A stretch of 64,000 nucleotides of DNA from Proteus vulgaris. Lineage in GTDB: Bacteria > Pseudomonadota > Gammaproteobacteria > Enterobacterales > Enterobacteriaceae. Made by a program: the position numbers and the translations under genes. Numbering within the stretch: position 1 is the first letter of the stretch; every line of letters starts with the position of its first letter. This document shows positions 52,913 through 60,417 of this stretch, piece after piece. The notes under the pieces were generated by a model. It made no database searches, was not told the DNA's origin, and worked only from the letters and a program-made list of their open reading frames with translations. Where the stretch lies: positions 1,798,001 to 1,862,000 of the forward strand of contig NZ_CP090064.1 of the NCBI RefSeq assembly GCF_023100685.1, written 5' to 3'.

Positions 52913-53071
52913 ATGACGAATTCGAAGGGTTCTAAATATCCAACTAGGGCTGACTTGGCTAAAGCTAAACCCTACGCCGAGCGCGATAAATTGTCAGAAG
53001 AAGAGCGCAAAGAAAGGAGTCGGAAGTTTAATGATTCTCTATTTTTCGGCAATGGGTATCTCAAACTTTAA
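52913..53071 (+). CDS. Small phage protein, 52 residues
   Basis: ATG at 52913, GGAG nine bases upstream. Basic peptide (TNSKGSKYPTRADLAKAKPYAERDKL, EERKERSRKF). An eight-codon ORF starts four bases earlier in another frame with closer spacing. Between two terminators at the head of the late operon. The rest of 52773-53319 has no other gene. Confidence 0.5.
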   Translation: MTNSKGSKYPTRADLAKAKPYAERDKLSEEERKERSRKFNDSLFFGNGYLKL

Positions 53072-53202
53072 TTCCCCCGAATTCGAGGGTGTTACCTTCA
53101 TTGATGAGGGTAACATAGTTTAAGTTATTGATATTTATCCAGAGTGCTTATTTGCATTGTGGTAATCCAACCATCCGGAATTACCGGATAGTTCACATTC
53201 AG

Positions 53203-53226
53203 AAGATCGCTTAGGCGGTCTTTTTT
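53203..53226 (+). terminator. Second terminator before the holin
   Basis: AAGATCGC/GCGGTCTT stem (one wobble), loop TTAG, six T. A further small hairpin, ATCCGG/CCGGAT, sits at about 53173-53189. Confidence 0.75.
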
Positions 53227-53325
53227 CGTATATGCCGACCACAGAATCAATCACAACACCTCACATTCACACAAGAGCTGTGAGTCGGCGTTCTATTAAC
53301 TAATTCCTCCAAATAGGGGGTGAGT

Positions 53326-53643
53326 ATGAATCATATGAAAGAAAACCCCGATTTATGGGCTCAAATGCTTAACCTCATCGTTATGAATAAAGAACAGGGA
53401 ATTAGTGCAATTCTAGCTGGCTCAATGGCAGTTCTTCGAGGTCGATACAATGGCGGTGGATGGGGCAAGACTCTTATTGACGGCTTGATGTGTGCATTCT
53501 TCGCTTGGTTTGTAAAAGACCTATTAACTCTTCTTGGTATTAATCACGAGTTGGCATATCTAGCTAGCGTGTTTATTGGGTATGTCGGTGTTGATGCGTT
53601 AAGTAAAATTATTAAAGGCAGGGCGGGGGTGAAAAGTGAGTAA
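53326..53643 (+). CDS. Lambda S-type holin
   Basis: 105 residues from the ATG at 53326 (GGGGGTG site). Three transmembrane helices; KEQGISAILAGSMAVLRGRYNGG, DGLMCAFFAWFVKDLL and LAYLASVFIGYVG match lambda S105. A second ATG three codons later (53335) makes a dual start like S107/S105. Forms membrane lesions that release endolysin. Confidence 0.92.
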   Translation: MNHMKENPDLWAQMLNLIVMNKEQGISAILAGSMAVLRGRYNGGGWGKTLIDGLMCAFFAWFVKDLLTLLGINHELAYLASVFIGYVGVDALSKIIKGRAGVKSE

Positions 53644-54028
53644 GTTTAGATTAAGCAGACGTAGCGAAGAAAACCTCCGTGGCGTTCATCCTGATTTGGT
53701 TAAGGTAGTACATCGAGCATTAGAAATTACCGATATTGATTTTATGGTGATTGAAGGTAAGCGTAACGAAGCCCGTCAACGACAATTAGTTGCAAGTGGT
53801 AAAAGTCAAACAATGAATAGTCGCCACTTAACTGGCCACGCTGTTGATTGTGCTCCTCTGGTAAATAACCAGATCCCATGGAACGATTGGTCATACTTTA
53901 AAAAAGTCGCTGATGCCATGATGCAAGCGGCGAAAGAGTTCGGCGTCGATATCGAATGGGGCGGTAACTGGAAAACATTTAAAGATGGCCCTCATTTCCA
54001 ATTAACCCATAAGACATATCCAGCATGA
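53636..54028 (+). CDS. M15-type endolysin (L-Ala-D-Glu peptidase)
   Basis: 130 residues from a GTG overlapping the holin stop by eight bases. Zinc ligands His64 and Asp71 in SRHLTGHAVD and His120 in DGPHFQL, catalytic Glu107 in IEWGGNW, as in the T5 endolysin. Cuts peptide cross-links of murein from the cytosolic side after holin triggering. Confidence 0.93.
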   Translation: MSKFRLSRRSEENLRGVHPDLVKVVHRALEITDIDFMVIEGKRNEARQRQLVASGKSQTMNSRHLTGHAVDCAPLVNNQIPWNDWSYFKKVADAMMQAAKEFGVDIEWGGNWKTFKDGPHFQLTHKTYPA

Positions 54029-54402
54029 ACACGCTAACTAAGGTATTGGCTGGACTACTGGCAATATCCGCATTCTGGCTATGGTGGGTAACAGATGATT
54101 ACGACAAATTAAGTAAAGATTACAGCGCAGCAACCAATCAGCTATCTCGTCAGCAAGCCATTACAGAAAACGCCAACCGCACATTCAGGATTATCAATAA
54201 TGTCTCATCGACTAATAGCGAAAAGCGGAATAGGTCAGCCGTGGATTCTGAAAAAGTTAAAACGGTTATCAAAACTGTTCTTATCAATAATGATTGCGCC
54301 AATACTGCTATTCCTAATGACGCTCTTATCAGGATGCACGACTATTCAGAAAGAATACGTGCCAGTGGAACATATAGCGATACCGGCACACCTAACCGCT
54401 GA
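54025..54402 (+). CDS. Rz-like i-spanin
   Basis: 125 residues; N-terminal anchor helix (KVLAGLLAISAFWLWWV), then a Gln/Asn-rich helical periplasmic part. Overlaps the endolysin by four bases and carries an embedded lipoprotein gene in another frame, the classical Rz/Rz1 layout. Disrupts the outer membrane at lysis. Confidence 0.85.
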   Translation: MNTLTKVLAGLLAISAFWLWWVTDDYDKLSKDYSAATNQLSRQQAITENANRTFRIINNVSSTNSEKRNRSAVDSEKVKTVIKTVLINNDCANTAIPNDALIRMHDYSERIRASGTYSDTGTPNR

Positions 54403-54547
54403 TTGTCTATTGCCATACATACCCGAACAAATGACATGGGGAGAATCCTTAATGTTAAATATCTCCCTGTTATCGGTTATTGAGCAATGTAACTCAGACA
54501 AGAAAGCAATACGGGAAATTGAACAACAACGACAGGTGATGAAATGA
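54200..54547 (+). CDS. Rz1-like o-spanin lipoprotein
   Basis: Reading frame of 115 residues inside and beyond Rz. Lipobox LLSGC after a hydrophobic run MIAPILLFLMTLLSGC, then short periplasmic tail. The ATG at 54200 has AGGAT upstream; an ATG at 54290 would give an ordinary 15-residue signal but lacks a site. Partner of the i-spanin. Confidence 0.82.
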   Translation: MSHRLIAKSGIGQPWILKKLKRLSKLFLSIMIAPILLFLMTLLSGCTTIQKEYVPVEHIAIPAHLTADCLLPYIPEQMTWGESLMLNISLLSVIEQCNSDKKAIREIEQQRQVMK

Positions 54548-54708
54548 ATCAAAAAAATGAATCTGAATTTGACGCAGTAGTTAAACCAATAATGAAGTAT
54601 CTTGCAGAAAACTATCATCCTCACGTTAAGGTTGTGGTAGATAGCTCCACCGCAGAACTCGTTGAGGTTCATAACTCAATTTCTACAGATGAATTTATCA
54701 AAGATTAA
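54544..54708 (+). CDS. Small phage protein, 54 residues
   Basis: ATG at 54544 overlaps the Rz1 stop (ATGA), GACAGGTG upstream. Mixed sequence FDAVVKPIMKYLAENYHPHVKVVVDSSTAELVEVH, acidic end. Family unknown; coupling suggests it is translated. Confidence 0.7.
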   Translation: MNQKNESEFDAVVKPIMKYLAENYHPHVKVVVDSSTAELVEVHNSISTDEFIKD

Positions 54709-54715
54709 TAACGAG

Positions 54716-54737
54716 CCTCGCAATAGCGGGGTTTTTT
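54716..54737 (+). terminator. Terminator after the lysis genes
   Basis: CCTCGC/GCGGGG stem (one wobble), loop AATA, six T from 54732. Confidence 0.8.
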
Positions 54738-54848
54738 AATGGCTTCTTCGCAAATAAGTGAGGTGGTCCATATCTTGCTGACGGGTAAGCCGTAAGTGAC
54801 CAAAGTAACGTAGTGATACGTGATGATGGTTGCGAATAGTCATAATGA

Positions 54849-54888
54849 TTTACTCCATTCTTCGCTAATAGATATATAGCGTACAAAT
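54849..54888 (+). promoter_or_regulatory. Possible promoter of the C4-like RNA / rha unit
   Basis: TTTACT (54849-54854), 18 bases, TATATA (54873-54878). Weak but well placed: its start would lie just before the first hairpin of the structured RNA. Confidence 0.35.
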
Positions 54889-54889
54889 T

Positions 54890-55003
54890 TAGTGTCACGC
54901 CCGACACACATAAACCAAAGAACCTTTCAGGATGAGCCTTGAGGATAATCAGCAGTGGTCTGGTTAACCCTCTTTGGGCTGGTTACTCCTGGGCGCAAGG
55001 TTC
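54890..55003 (+). ncRNA. C4-like antisense RNA upstream of rha
   Basis: A small hairpin GTGTC/GACAC (54892-54907), then a long nested one: GAACCTT/AAGGTTC (54920-54926 with 54997-55003), CAGGA/TCCTG (54928-54932 with 54987-54991), AGCC/GGCT, GAGG/CCTC and AATCAG/CTGGTT (54947-54952 with 54960-54965), closing on loop CAGTGGT. Position and form recall the C4 RNA of P1/P7, which silences an antirepressor gene on the same transcript. The next gene, 21 bases on, is a Rha-type regulator. Confidence 0.62.
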
Positions 55004-55023
55004 ATCTCTAAAAGGAACTAACT

Positions 55024-55713
55024 ATGAAACACTTAATCAAGAAATCAGGTAATCAACCAGTAGTAACAACTGACGTCATCGCTAATGAGTTTGGAAGAGA
55101 TCACTTCCGAGTGATGAATAGTATTGAATCGTTAATTGCATCTCAACATTTAGGAGCCTCCGATTTCAGAGCCTCCTCTTATGTTACTAAACAGAAAAAA
55201 GAACTCCCTTGTTATGAACTAACTGAGCGCGGGTTTCTGATCGCGATGCCATTTATTGGTGGGGAGAAAGCAAGGGATGGGCAAGTTAGACTAGTTGATA
55301 GTTTTATTCAGTTCCGTGAAAAAGCAGCGAAAGAGGCTAAAGTTCAAATAGAGCGCAACATTGCTCGAATGGAATATAAGCCAATGACCGATGCTGTGAA
55401 AGAAAGCAAGATCCAAGAAGGTAAAGAACCGGCTCATTATCATTTCAGTAATGAAGCTGACTTAATTAATCGCATAGTGCTTGGTGTATCGTCTGCAAAA
55501 TTCAGAAAAGACAATGACATTGGCAAAACCGACCCAATTCGTGATTATCTTTCACATCAGCAAATCCATGCAATAACCGAACTACAAAGAGCTAACACAG
55601 TGTTTATCTCGATGGGGTGGGATTTTAAGCAACGGAAAGAATCACTAAAAGGTCTGTTCAATAAAAACCATAAGCAACCATTGCTCGATGAGATGCATAG
55701 ATTGGCGGCATGA
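55024..55713 (+). CDS. Rha family phage regulatory protein
   Basis: 229 residues. N-terminal pRha domain (QPVVTTDVIANEFGRDHFRVMNSIESLI...SSYVTKQKKELPCYELTERGFLIAMPFIGGEKA) and a basic C-terminal domain of another kind (HYHFSNEADLINRIVLGVSSAKFRKDN). Rha/antirepressor proteins interfere with repressor or host factors. Preceded by a structured RNA that may control it. AAAAGGAACT before the ATG. Confidence 0.88.
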   Translation: MKHLIKKSGNQPVVTTDVIANEFGRDHFRVMNSIESLIASQHLGASDFRASSYVTKQKKELPCYELTERGFLIAMPFIGGEKARDGQVRLVDSFIQFREKAAKEAKVQIERNIARMEYKPMTDAVKESKIQEGKEPAHYHFSNEADLINRIVLGVSSAKFRKDNDIGKTDPIRDYLSHQQIHAITELQRANTVFISMGWDFKQRKESLKGLFNKNHKQPLLDEMHRLAA

Positions 55714-55723
55714 GGATATCACT

Positions 55724-55957
55724 ATGAAAATAAAAAAAACTGGACTAACAACAGGTCAATCTTTTGCAATATTAGCCATATTTATGGTTGTAGCTCTATC
55801 AATAAGTTTCTTCTTGTCATGGTGCTTGCTACATATTTGGAACTGGTTTGTTGATTCAGCAGGATTCGACTTGGCAATAAACATCAACTGGGGAACTGTA
55901 GTTGGATTGTCGGTAATTCTATGGGTTCTTAAGTCGATATTTGGCAAGAAAGAATAG
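55724..55957 (+). CDS. Small phage membrane protein, 77 residues
   Basis: ATG at 55724 with GAGGATATC upstream. Two transmembrane helices (SFAILAIFMVVALSISFFLSW; GTVVGLSVILWVLKSIFG). Function unknown; ten bases after rha. Confidence 0.7.
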   Translation: MKIKKTGLTTGQSFAILAIFMVVALSISFFLSWCLLHIWNWFVDSAGFDLAININWGTVVGLSVILWVLKSIFGKKE

Positions 55958-55976
55958 GCCCTAGTGGCCTTTTTTA
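55956..55976 (+). terminator. Terminator after the rha unit
   Basis: AGGCC/GGCCT stem, loop CTAGT, seven T (55970-55976). Confidence 0.75.
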
Positions 55977-55987
55977 TTGGGTGGGAT

Positions 55988-56203
55988 ATGAAAAATTACA
56001 ACATAGACGCCAAGACCATAGGTGCTGTAACGAAGGTAGATATAACCGATGGTAACTTGAAGGCTTGTTTGTGTCAGGCTGGAAATGTTAGAAAAATCAT
56101 CGTTACTGGTCGTGGAAACGTTCGTCAAATCAAAACTATTGCTAAGGCATTTCATGATGTATTGAAAGAAGGCTCGAATTCATGTCAGAAAAATATCACG
56201 TAA
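55988..56203 (+). CDS. Small phage protein, 71 residues
   Basis: ATG at 55988 with GGGTGGGAT; KNYNIDAKTIGAVTKVDITDGNLKACLCQAGNV. Beta-rich, one Cys pair CLC. Unknown function. Confidence 0.6.
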   Translation: MKNYNIDAKTIGAVTKVDITDGNLKACLCQAGNVRKIIVTGRGNVRQIKTIAKAFHDVLKEGSNSCQKNIT

Positions 56204-56367
56204 TAGCAACTAAGAAAGACGGTACAACCTACGAAGGCATGATGACGACTAAAGAGCCTCGTGTAACTAATGGGTTAATCGGTATCGCATCACTCGATGG
56301 CTCATGGGTATACATTTCACCTGATGAAATTAGTGATATTAAATATGTGCCAGTGGTTGAACAGTAA
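56182..56367 (+). CDS. Small phage protein, 61 residues
   Basis: Overlaps the previous gene by 22 bases. KYHVIATKKDGTTYEG...SWVYISPDEISDIKYV, a small beta protein. Function unknown; the 146 bases after it, before the terminase, hold no gene. Confidence 0.6.
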   Translation: MSEKYHVIATKKDGTTYEGMMTTKEPRVTNGLIGIASLDGSWVYISPDEISDIKYVPVVEQ

Positions 56368-56513
56368 ATATTATTCATTTTAGAAAATTCTACAAATGTC
56401 ATTCTTTGAGTGGCATTGATAGAGTTTTATATAGGTTTATATCCTCAATAATGTCATTGATTGACGGAGATATATAAACGAAACCAGTTAATTATTCCAA
56501 AAGAGGCTGATTA

Positions 56514-56954
56514 ATGGCGACTGAAAAGAAAATGGGTCGCCCTTCTGATTACTTACCAGAGGTGGCGGACGATGTATGCGCTCTAATTGCCGATGGTGAA
56601 AGTTTGCGTTCTGTATGCAAGCGACCAGGAATGCCAAACACAACTAAAGTCATGCGTTGGTTACGAGAATATCCTGACTTTCGTGAACAGTACGCGAAAG
56701 CAATGGAATCAAGAGCTGATGCCGTGTTTGAAGAGTTGTTTGATATTGCTGATGATGTAACAGAAGAACCAGCGGCAGTTGCTAAGGCAAGGTTAAGGAT
56801 AGATACCAGAAAGTGGGCTTTAGCAAGAATGAGCCCTAAAAAGTATGGCGATAAAGTAACTCAGGATATTGATTTAAAATCATCTGACGGTTCGATGACG
56901 CCGACTAAAATAGTTTTAGTTGCTGGAGGTAACAATGACGGTAGCAAGGATTGA
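56514..56954 (+). CDS. Terminase small subunit
   Basis: 146 residues; DNA-binding N-terminal part KKMGRPSDYLPEVADDVCALIADGESLRSVCKRPGMPNTTKVMRWLREYPDFREQYAKA and a helical oligomerisation part (KWALARMSPKKYGDK), as in the Sf6 gp1 type. Recognises the packaging site. AGAGGC before the ATG. Confidence 0.9.
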   Translation: MATEKKMGRPSDYLPEVADDVCALIADGESLRSVCKRPGMPNTTKVMRWLREYPDFREQYAKAMESRADAVFEELFDIADDVTEEPAAVAKARLRIDTRKWALARMSPKKYGDKVTQDIDLKSSDGSMTPTKIVLVAGGNNDGSKD

Positions 56955-58179
56955 AATACCGCCTAAATTAATTCCAGTTTTCAGTGGTAATTACCGATAT
57001 CGAGGCTCAAAGGGTGGGCGAGGATCAGGGAAAACGAGAACATTCGCCAAGATGACCGCTGTTCGCGGGGTAATGTTTGCAGAGTCTGGAGTGGAGGGTG
57101 TAATTCTCTGCGGTCGTGAATATATGAACTCACTTTCCGATTCTTCGATGGAAGAAGTTAAGCAGGCTATCCGCTCAGAGCCGTGGCTAGATAATTACTA
57201 CGAAATTGGTGATAACTTCATTCGAGCCAAGAATCGCAAAGTCTGGTATGTATTCTCTGGCTTGCGTCATAACTTAGACAGCATCAAATCTAAGGCAAGA
57301 ATACTGATAGCTTGGATTGATGAAGCTGAATCAGTATCTGAAATAGCATGGTCAAAGCTGATCCCGACTGTTCGTGAGGAAGGTTCTGAAATATGGGTAA
57401 CATGGAACCCTGAGCGTGACGGTAGCGCCACTGATAAGCGTTTCTGTAAAAGCCCACCAGATAACTCAATGATTGTTGAAATGAATTATGACGATAATCC
57501 GTGGTTTCCGTCAGTGCTTGAAGAGGAACGTTTGAGCGATCAATCACGCTTAGATCCAAACACTTACGCATGGATATGGGAAGGGGCTTATCTTGAAAAC
57601 TCCGATAAGCAGGTATTGGCGAATAAATACGTCGTTCAAGCATTCCCTGATGACTTATGGCAAAAAGCAGACAGATTGCTATTCGGCGCTGACTTCGGTT
57701 TTGCAAAAGACCCAAATACATTACTACGTCAGTTCATTTTAAACGACTGCTTGCACATCGAGTATGAGGCATACGGAATAGGTGTTGAGCTTGACCACAT
57801 GCCAGCGTTTTACGACAAGATACCTGAATCTCGTAAGTGGCCGATTAAAGCAGACTCCGCACGACCCGAAACAATCAGTTACCTAAAACGCCAAGGCTTC
57901 AATATATCCGCAGCTAAAAAATGGCAGGGTAGCGTAGAAGATGGCATTACACATCTACGCGGATTCAAGCAAATAATCATTCATCCTCGCTGTAAAGAAA
58001 CAGCAAAAGAAGCCCGTCTCTACTCATACAAAACAGACCGTATCACTGGCGAGGTTCTTCCCGTTATTGAGGATAAGAATAACCACTGTTGGGATGCGTC
58101 TAGGTATGGGCTGGATGGGTATATCACACAAAAATCAAACGCAGGCCTATTGGTTCCAAAACGATTACTGAGGCGATAA
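56935..58179 (+). CDS. Terminase large subunit
   Basis: 414 residues from the ATG at 56935 (GGAGGTAACA). Walker A GGRGSGKTR with Lys33, Walker B IAWIDEAES, C-terminal RNase H-like nuclease (LLFGADFGF; PIKADSARPETISYLKRQGF; KNNHCWDASRYGLDGY). PBSX/Terminase_3 family motor that packages and cuts DNA. Overlaps TerS by 20 bases. Confidence 0.95.
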   Translation: MTVARIEIPPKLIPVFSGNYRYRGSKGGRGSGKTRTFAKMTAVRGVMFAESGVEGVILCGREYMNSLSDSSMEEVKQAIRSEPWLDNYYEIGDNFIRAKNRKVWYVFSGLRHNLDSIKSKARILIAWIDEAESVSEIAWSKLIPTVREEGSEIWVTWNPERDGSATDKRFCKSPPDNSMIVEMNYDDNPWFPSVLEEERLSDQSRLDPNTYAWIWEGAYLENSDKQVLANKYVVQAFPDDLWQKADRLLFGADFGFAKDPNTLLRQFILNDCLHIEYEAYGIGVELDHMPAFYDKIPESRKWPIKADSARPETISYLKRQGFNISAAKKWQGSVEDGITHLRGFKQIIIHPRCKETAKEARLYSYKTDRITGEVLPVIEDKNNHCWDASRYGLDGYITQKSNAGLLVPKRLLRR

Positions 58180-59534
58180 TGCAAGAAAACATGAAACTAG
58201 CCGTCAATCACATGGTGAGTGATGCGATAGCTCGTGCCCGTATGGCTTTGGTTAATCCAACCATGGGGCTTGATGCGAAGCGATCATCAGCTTGGTGTGA
58301 GTACGGATTCAAACAAGATTTAACCTTTGAGGATTTATATAAGCTATTTCGCCGTGGTGGTATTGCCTTTGGTGGAGTAACGAAACTCGTAGGTAATTGC
58401 TGGAAAACATCACCTCAAGTAATTGAAGGTGACAAAGCAGATAAATACAAGAAAGAAACAACTTGGGAAGCTTCATTTAAAAAGTACGTGAATAAACGTA
58501 TTTGGAAAGCGTTCAAAGAAGCAGACCAGAAGCGACTTGTCGGTCGCTATGCGGGTTTAATTCTTCATATCAATGATAGTGGAAAGTGGCATGAGCCTGT
58601 CACGAAATCAAAGCTACTAAAGAAAGCAACGCCAGCATGGGCGAACGCAATTAAGCCCACTGATTGGGTGACGGATATTAACTCTACTAATTACGGCCAG
58701 CCAAGTATGTGGCAGTACACGGAGACGCTGCCAAATGGCGGGACTAGAAATATCAATATTCATCCGGATAGGATTTTCATTCTCGGTGACTATTCAGTTG
58801 ACGCCATCGGTTTCCTTGAGCCTGCCTATAACGCATTTGTAAGCCTTGAAAAGGTTGAGGGGGGCTCTGGTGAGTCATTCCTTAAAAACGCAGCGAGACA
58901 GCTAAATATCAACTACGAAAAGGAAGCTAGCCTTGATGAAATGGCAAGTATGTATGGTGTTGACATTGCTGGATTGCAGGAAATTTATAATGAAGTAGCA
59001 AGAGAAATTAACGCAGGTAATGACTCAGTTCTTGTTACGAAGGGTGCGAGCGTCAGCCCTATGGTTACTGCTGTATCTGATCCGACGCCAACCTATATGG
59101 TTAACCTCCAAACAGCATCAGCTGCAATGGATATCCCATCAAAAATACTTGTCGGCATGCAAACAGGTGAGAGAGCCAGTACAGAAGATCAGAAGTATTT
59201 CAACGCACGATGCCAATCACGCAGAGAAAGCGAGCTCTCATTTGAGATAGAAGATTTCATTGAACATCTAATTAATATCAAGGTGCTAGAACCTATCGGT
59301 GAGAAAGCGGTTATTTGGGATGATTTAAACGAACAGTCATCAATAGATAAGCTCGACAGCGCTGAGAAGATGAGCCGAATTAATCAAACATCACTCGCCA
59401 CTAGTGAGCCAGTGTTTAGTGTCGAAGAAATTAGGACGGCGGCTGGCTATGAAAATGATAGTGAAGAGCCATTAGGTGAAACTGATGAAGATACAGAAGA
59501 TAAGGACAGCGATAAGACCCGGAACGAAAGCTGA
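58179..59534 (+). CDS. Portal protein (DUF1073 family)
   Basis: 451 residues; ARMALVNPTMGLDAKRSSAWCEYGFKQDLTFEDLYKLFRRGGIAFGGVTKLVGNCW is the DUF1073 N-terminus, with LDIPSKILVGMQTGERASTEDQKYFNARCQSRRE-like wing and stem toward the C-terminus (here MDIPSKILVGMQTGE). Some relatives are annotated by an Acb1-type name, but no His-x-Thr/Ser phosphoesterase pair is visible here. Acidic tail. Start overlaps the TerL stop. Confidence 0.9.
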   Translation: MQENMKLAVNHMVSDAIARARMALVNPTMGLDAKRSSAWCEYGFKQDLTFEDLYKLFRRGGIAFGGVTKLVGNCWKTSPQVIEGDKADKYKKETTWEASFKKYVNKRIWKAFKEADQKRLVGRYAGLILHINDSGKWHEPVTKSKLLKKATPAWANAIKPTDWVTDINSTNYGQPSMWQYTETLPNGGTRNINIHPDRIFILGDYSVDAIGFLEPAYNAFVSLEKVEGGSGESFLKNAARQLNINYEKEASLDEMASMYGVDIAGLQEIYNEVAREINAGNDSVLVTKGASVSPMVTAVSDPTPTYMVNLQTASAAMDIPSKILVGMQTGERASTEDQKYFNARCQSRRESELSFEIEDFIEHLINIKVLEPIGEKAVIWDDLNEQSSIDKLDSAEKMSRINQTSLATSEPVFSVEEIRTAAGYENDSEEPLGETDEDTEDKDSDKTRNES

Positions 59535-60414
59535 TCCAACATCAGTCGATAAGCTAGAGCGTGGCGCAATGAGAGAGTTTGCGAAACGTATTCGAAGAAT
59601 ATCAAAAGGCTATATTCAGCTTCTTAATAGAATTCCCTCAGAGCCAGTAGTCAATAGGAAATACCAATTCGATTTAGACCCTAACTATCTATCAATACTG
59701 TTGAGAGATGGTGAGCTAATGGTTGATGAGGTGCTTTTGAATGGCGGTGAGTTCGGGAACTTTCTTTTTCTGGATTATGGCAGTATAGCATACGAAAGAG
59801 GAACAGCGCAGCAGTACGCAAATCTAACTCAGCAATCCACTATCTATGCAGCCACCCAACAAAGTATTGCAACGATACTGATGAGCGAACCATACCAGTT
59901 AAGAATGGCCCTAGTTCGCGCTCGTGTATTTGAGGAGGTGAAAGGTCTGTCCGGTCAGGTTAAAGCTGACATGGCTCGGATTCTTACTGACGGGATCGCG
60001 AGAGGGCTAAATCCTCGCGAAGTAGCGAGAAACCTAACTAATCAAGCTGGTATTGAAGCTCGTCGAGCTAATCGAATAGCAAGAACAGAGATAACGAGCG
60101 CATTACGCAGGGCGCGATTAGATGAAGCGGACGAAGCTAAGGAGATGCTTAACCTTGAAACTCGTGAAATTCATATCTCCGCGCTGAGCCCAACAACAAG
60201 GCCTAATCACGCAGCCAGGCATGGGAAAATGTTTACGTCTGATGAACAACGTGATTGGTGGGCTCGTGATGCCAATTCAATTAACTGTAAATGCTCAACT
60301 GTAACCGTTCTTGTTGATAAAGACGGCAAGCCTTACAACAAGACTCTCACCAATAAACTGTTAGAGGAAAAAGAGGCTATGAAAGAACGTGGTTATCAAT
60401 GGGCGGAGGAGTAA
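59485..60414 (+). CDS. Mu F-like minor head protein
   Basis: 309 residues from the ATG at 59485 (AGGTG six bases upstream; overlaps portal by 50). RNRANRIARTEITSALRRARLDEA-like segment and PTTRPNHAARHGKMF...DANSINCKCSTVTVLVD are the phage Mu F/SPP1 gp7 hallmarks. Incorporated in small numbers in the head. Confidence 0.9.
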   Translation: MKIQKIRTAIRPGTKADPTSVDKLERGAMREFAKRIRRISKGYIQLLNRIPSEPVVNRKYQFDLDPNYLSILLRDGELMVDEVLLNGGEFGNFLFLDYGSIAYERGTAQQYANLTQQSTIYAATQQSIATILMSEPYQLRMALVRARVFEEVKGLSGQVKADMARILTDGIARGLNPREVARNLTNQAGIEARRANRIARTEITSALRRARLDEADEAKEMLNLETREIHISALSPTTRPNHAARHGKMFTSDEQRDWWARDANSINCKCSTVTVLVDKDGKPYNKTLTNKLLEEKEAMKERGYQWAEE

Positions 60415-60417
60415 CTG

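Noticed and set aside
54698..54907. Minus-strand ORF of 69 codons between the lysis genes and rha
   Set aside because: No ribosome site, not protein-like, and overlaps the terminator and the start of the structured RNA.
58179..59534. Anti-CBASS Acb1 activity of the portal-type protein
   Set aside because: The family is sometimes labelled Acb1-like, but I see no pair of His-x-Thr/Ser motifs; size, place after TerL and sequence fit a portal.
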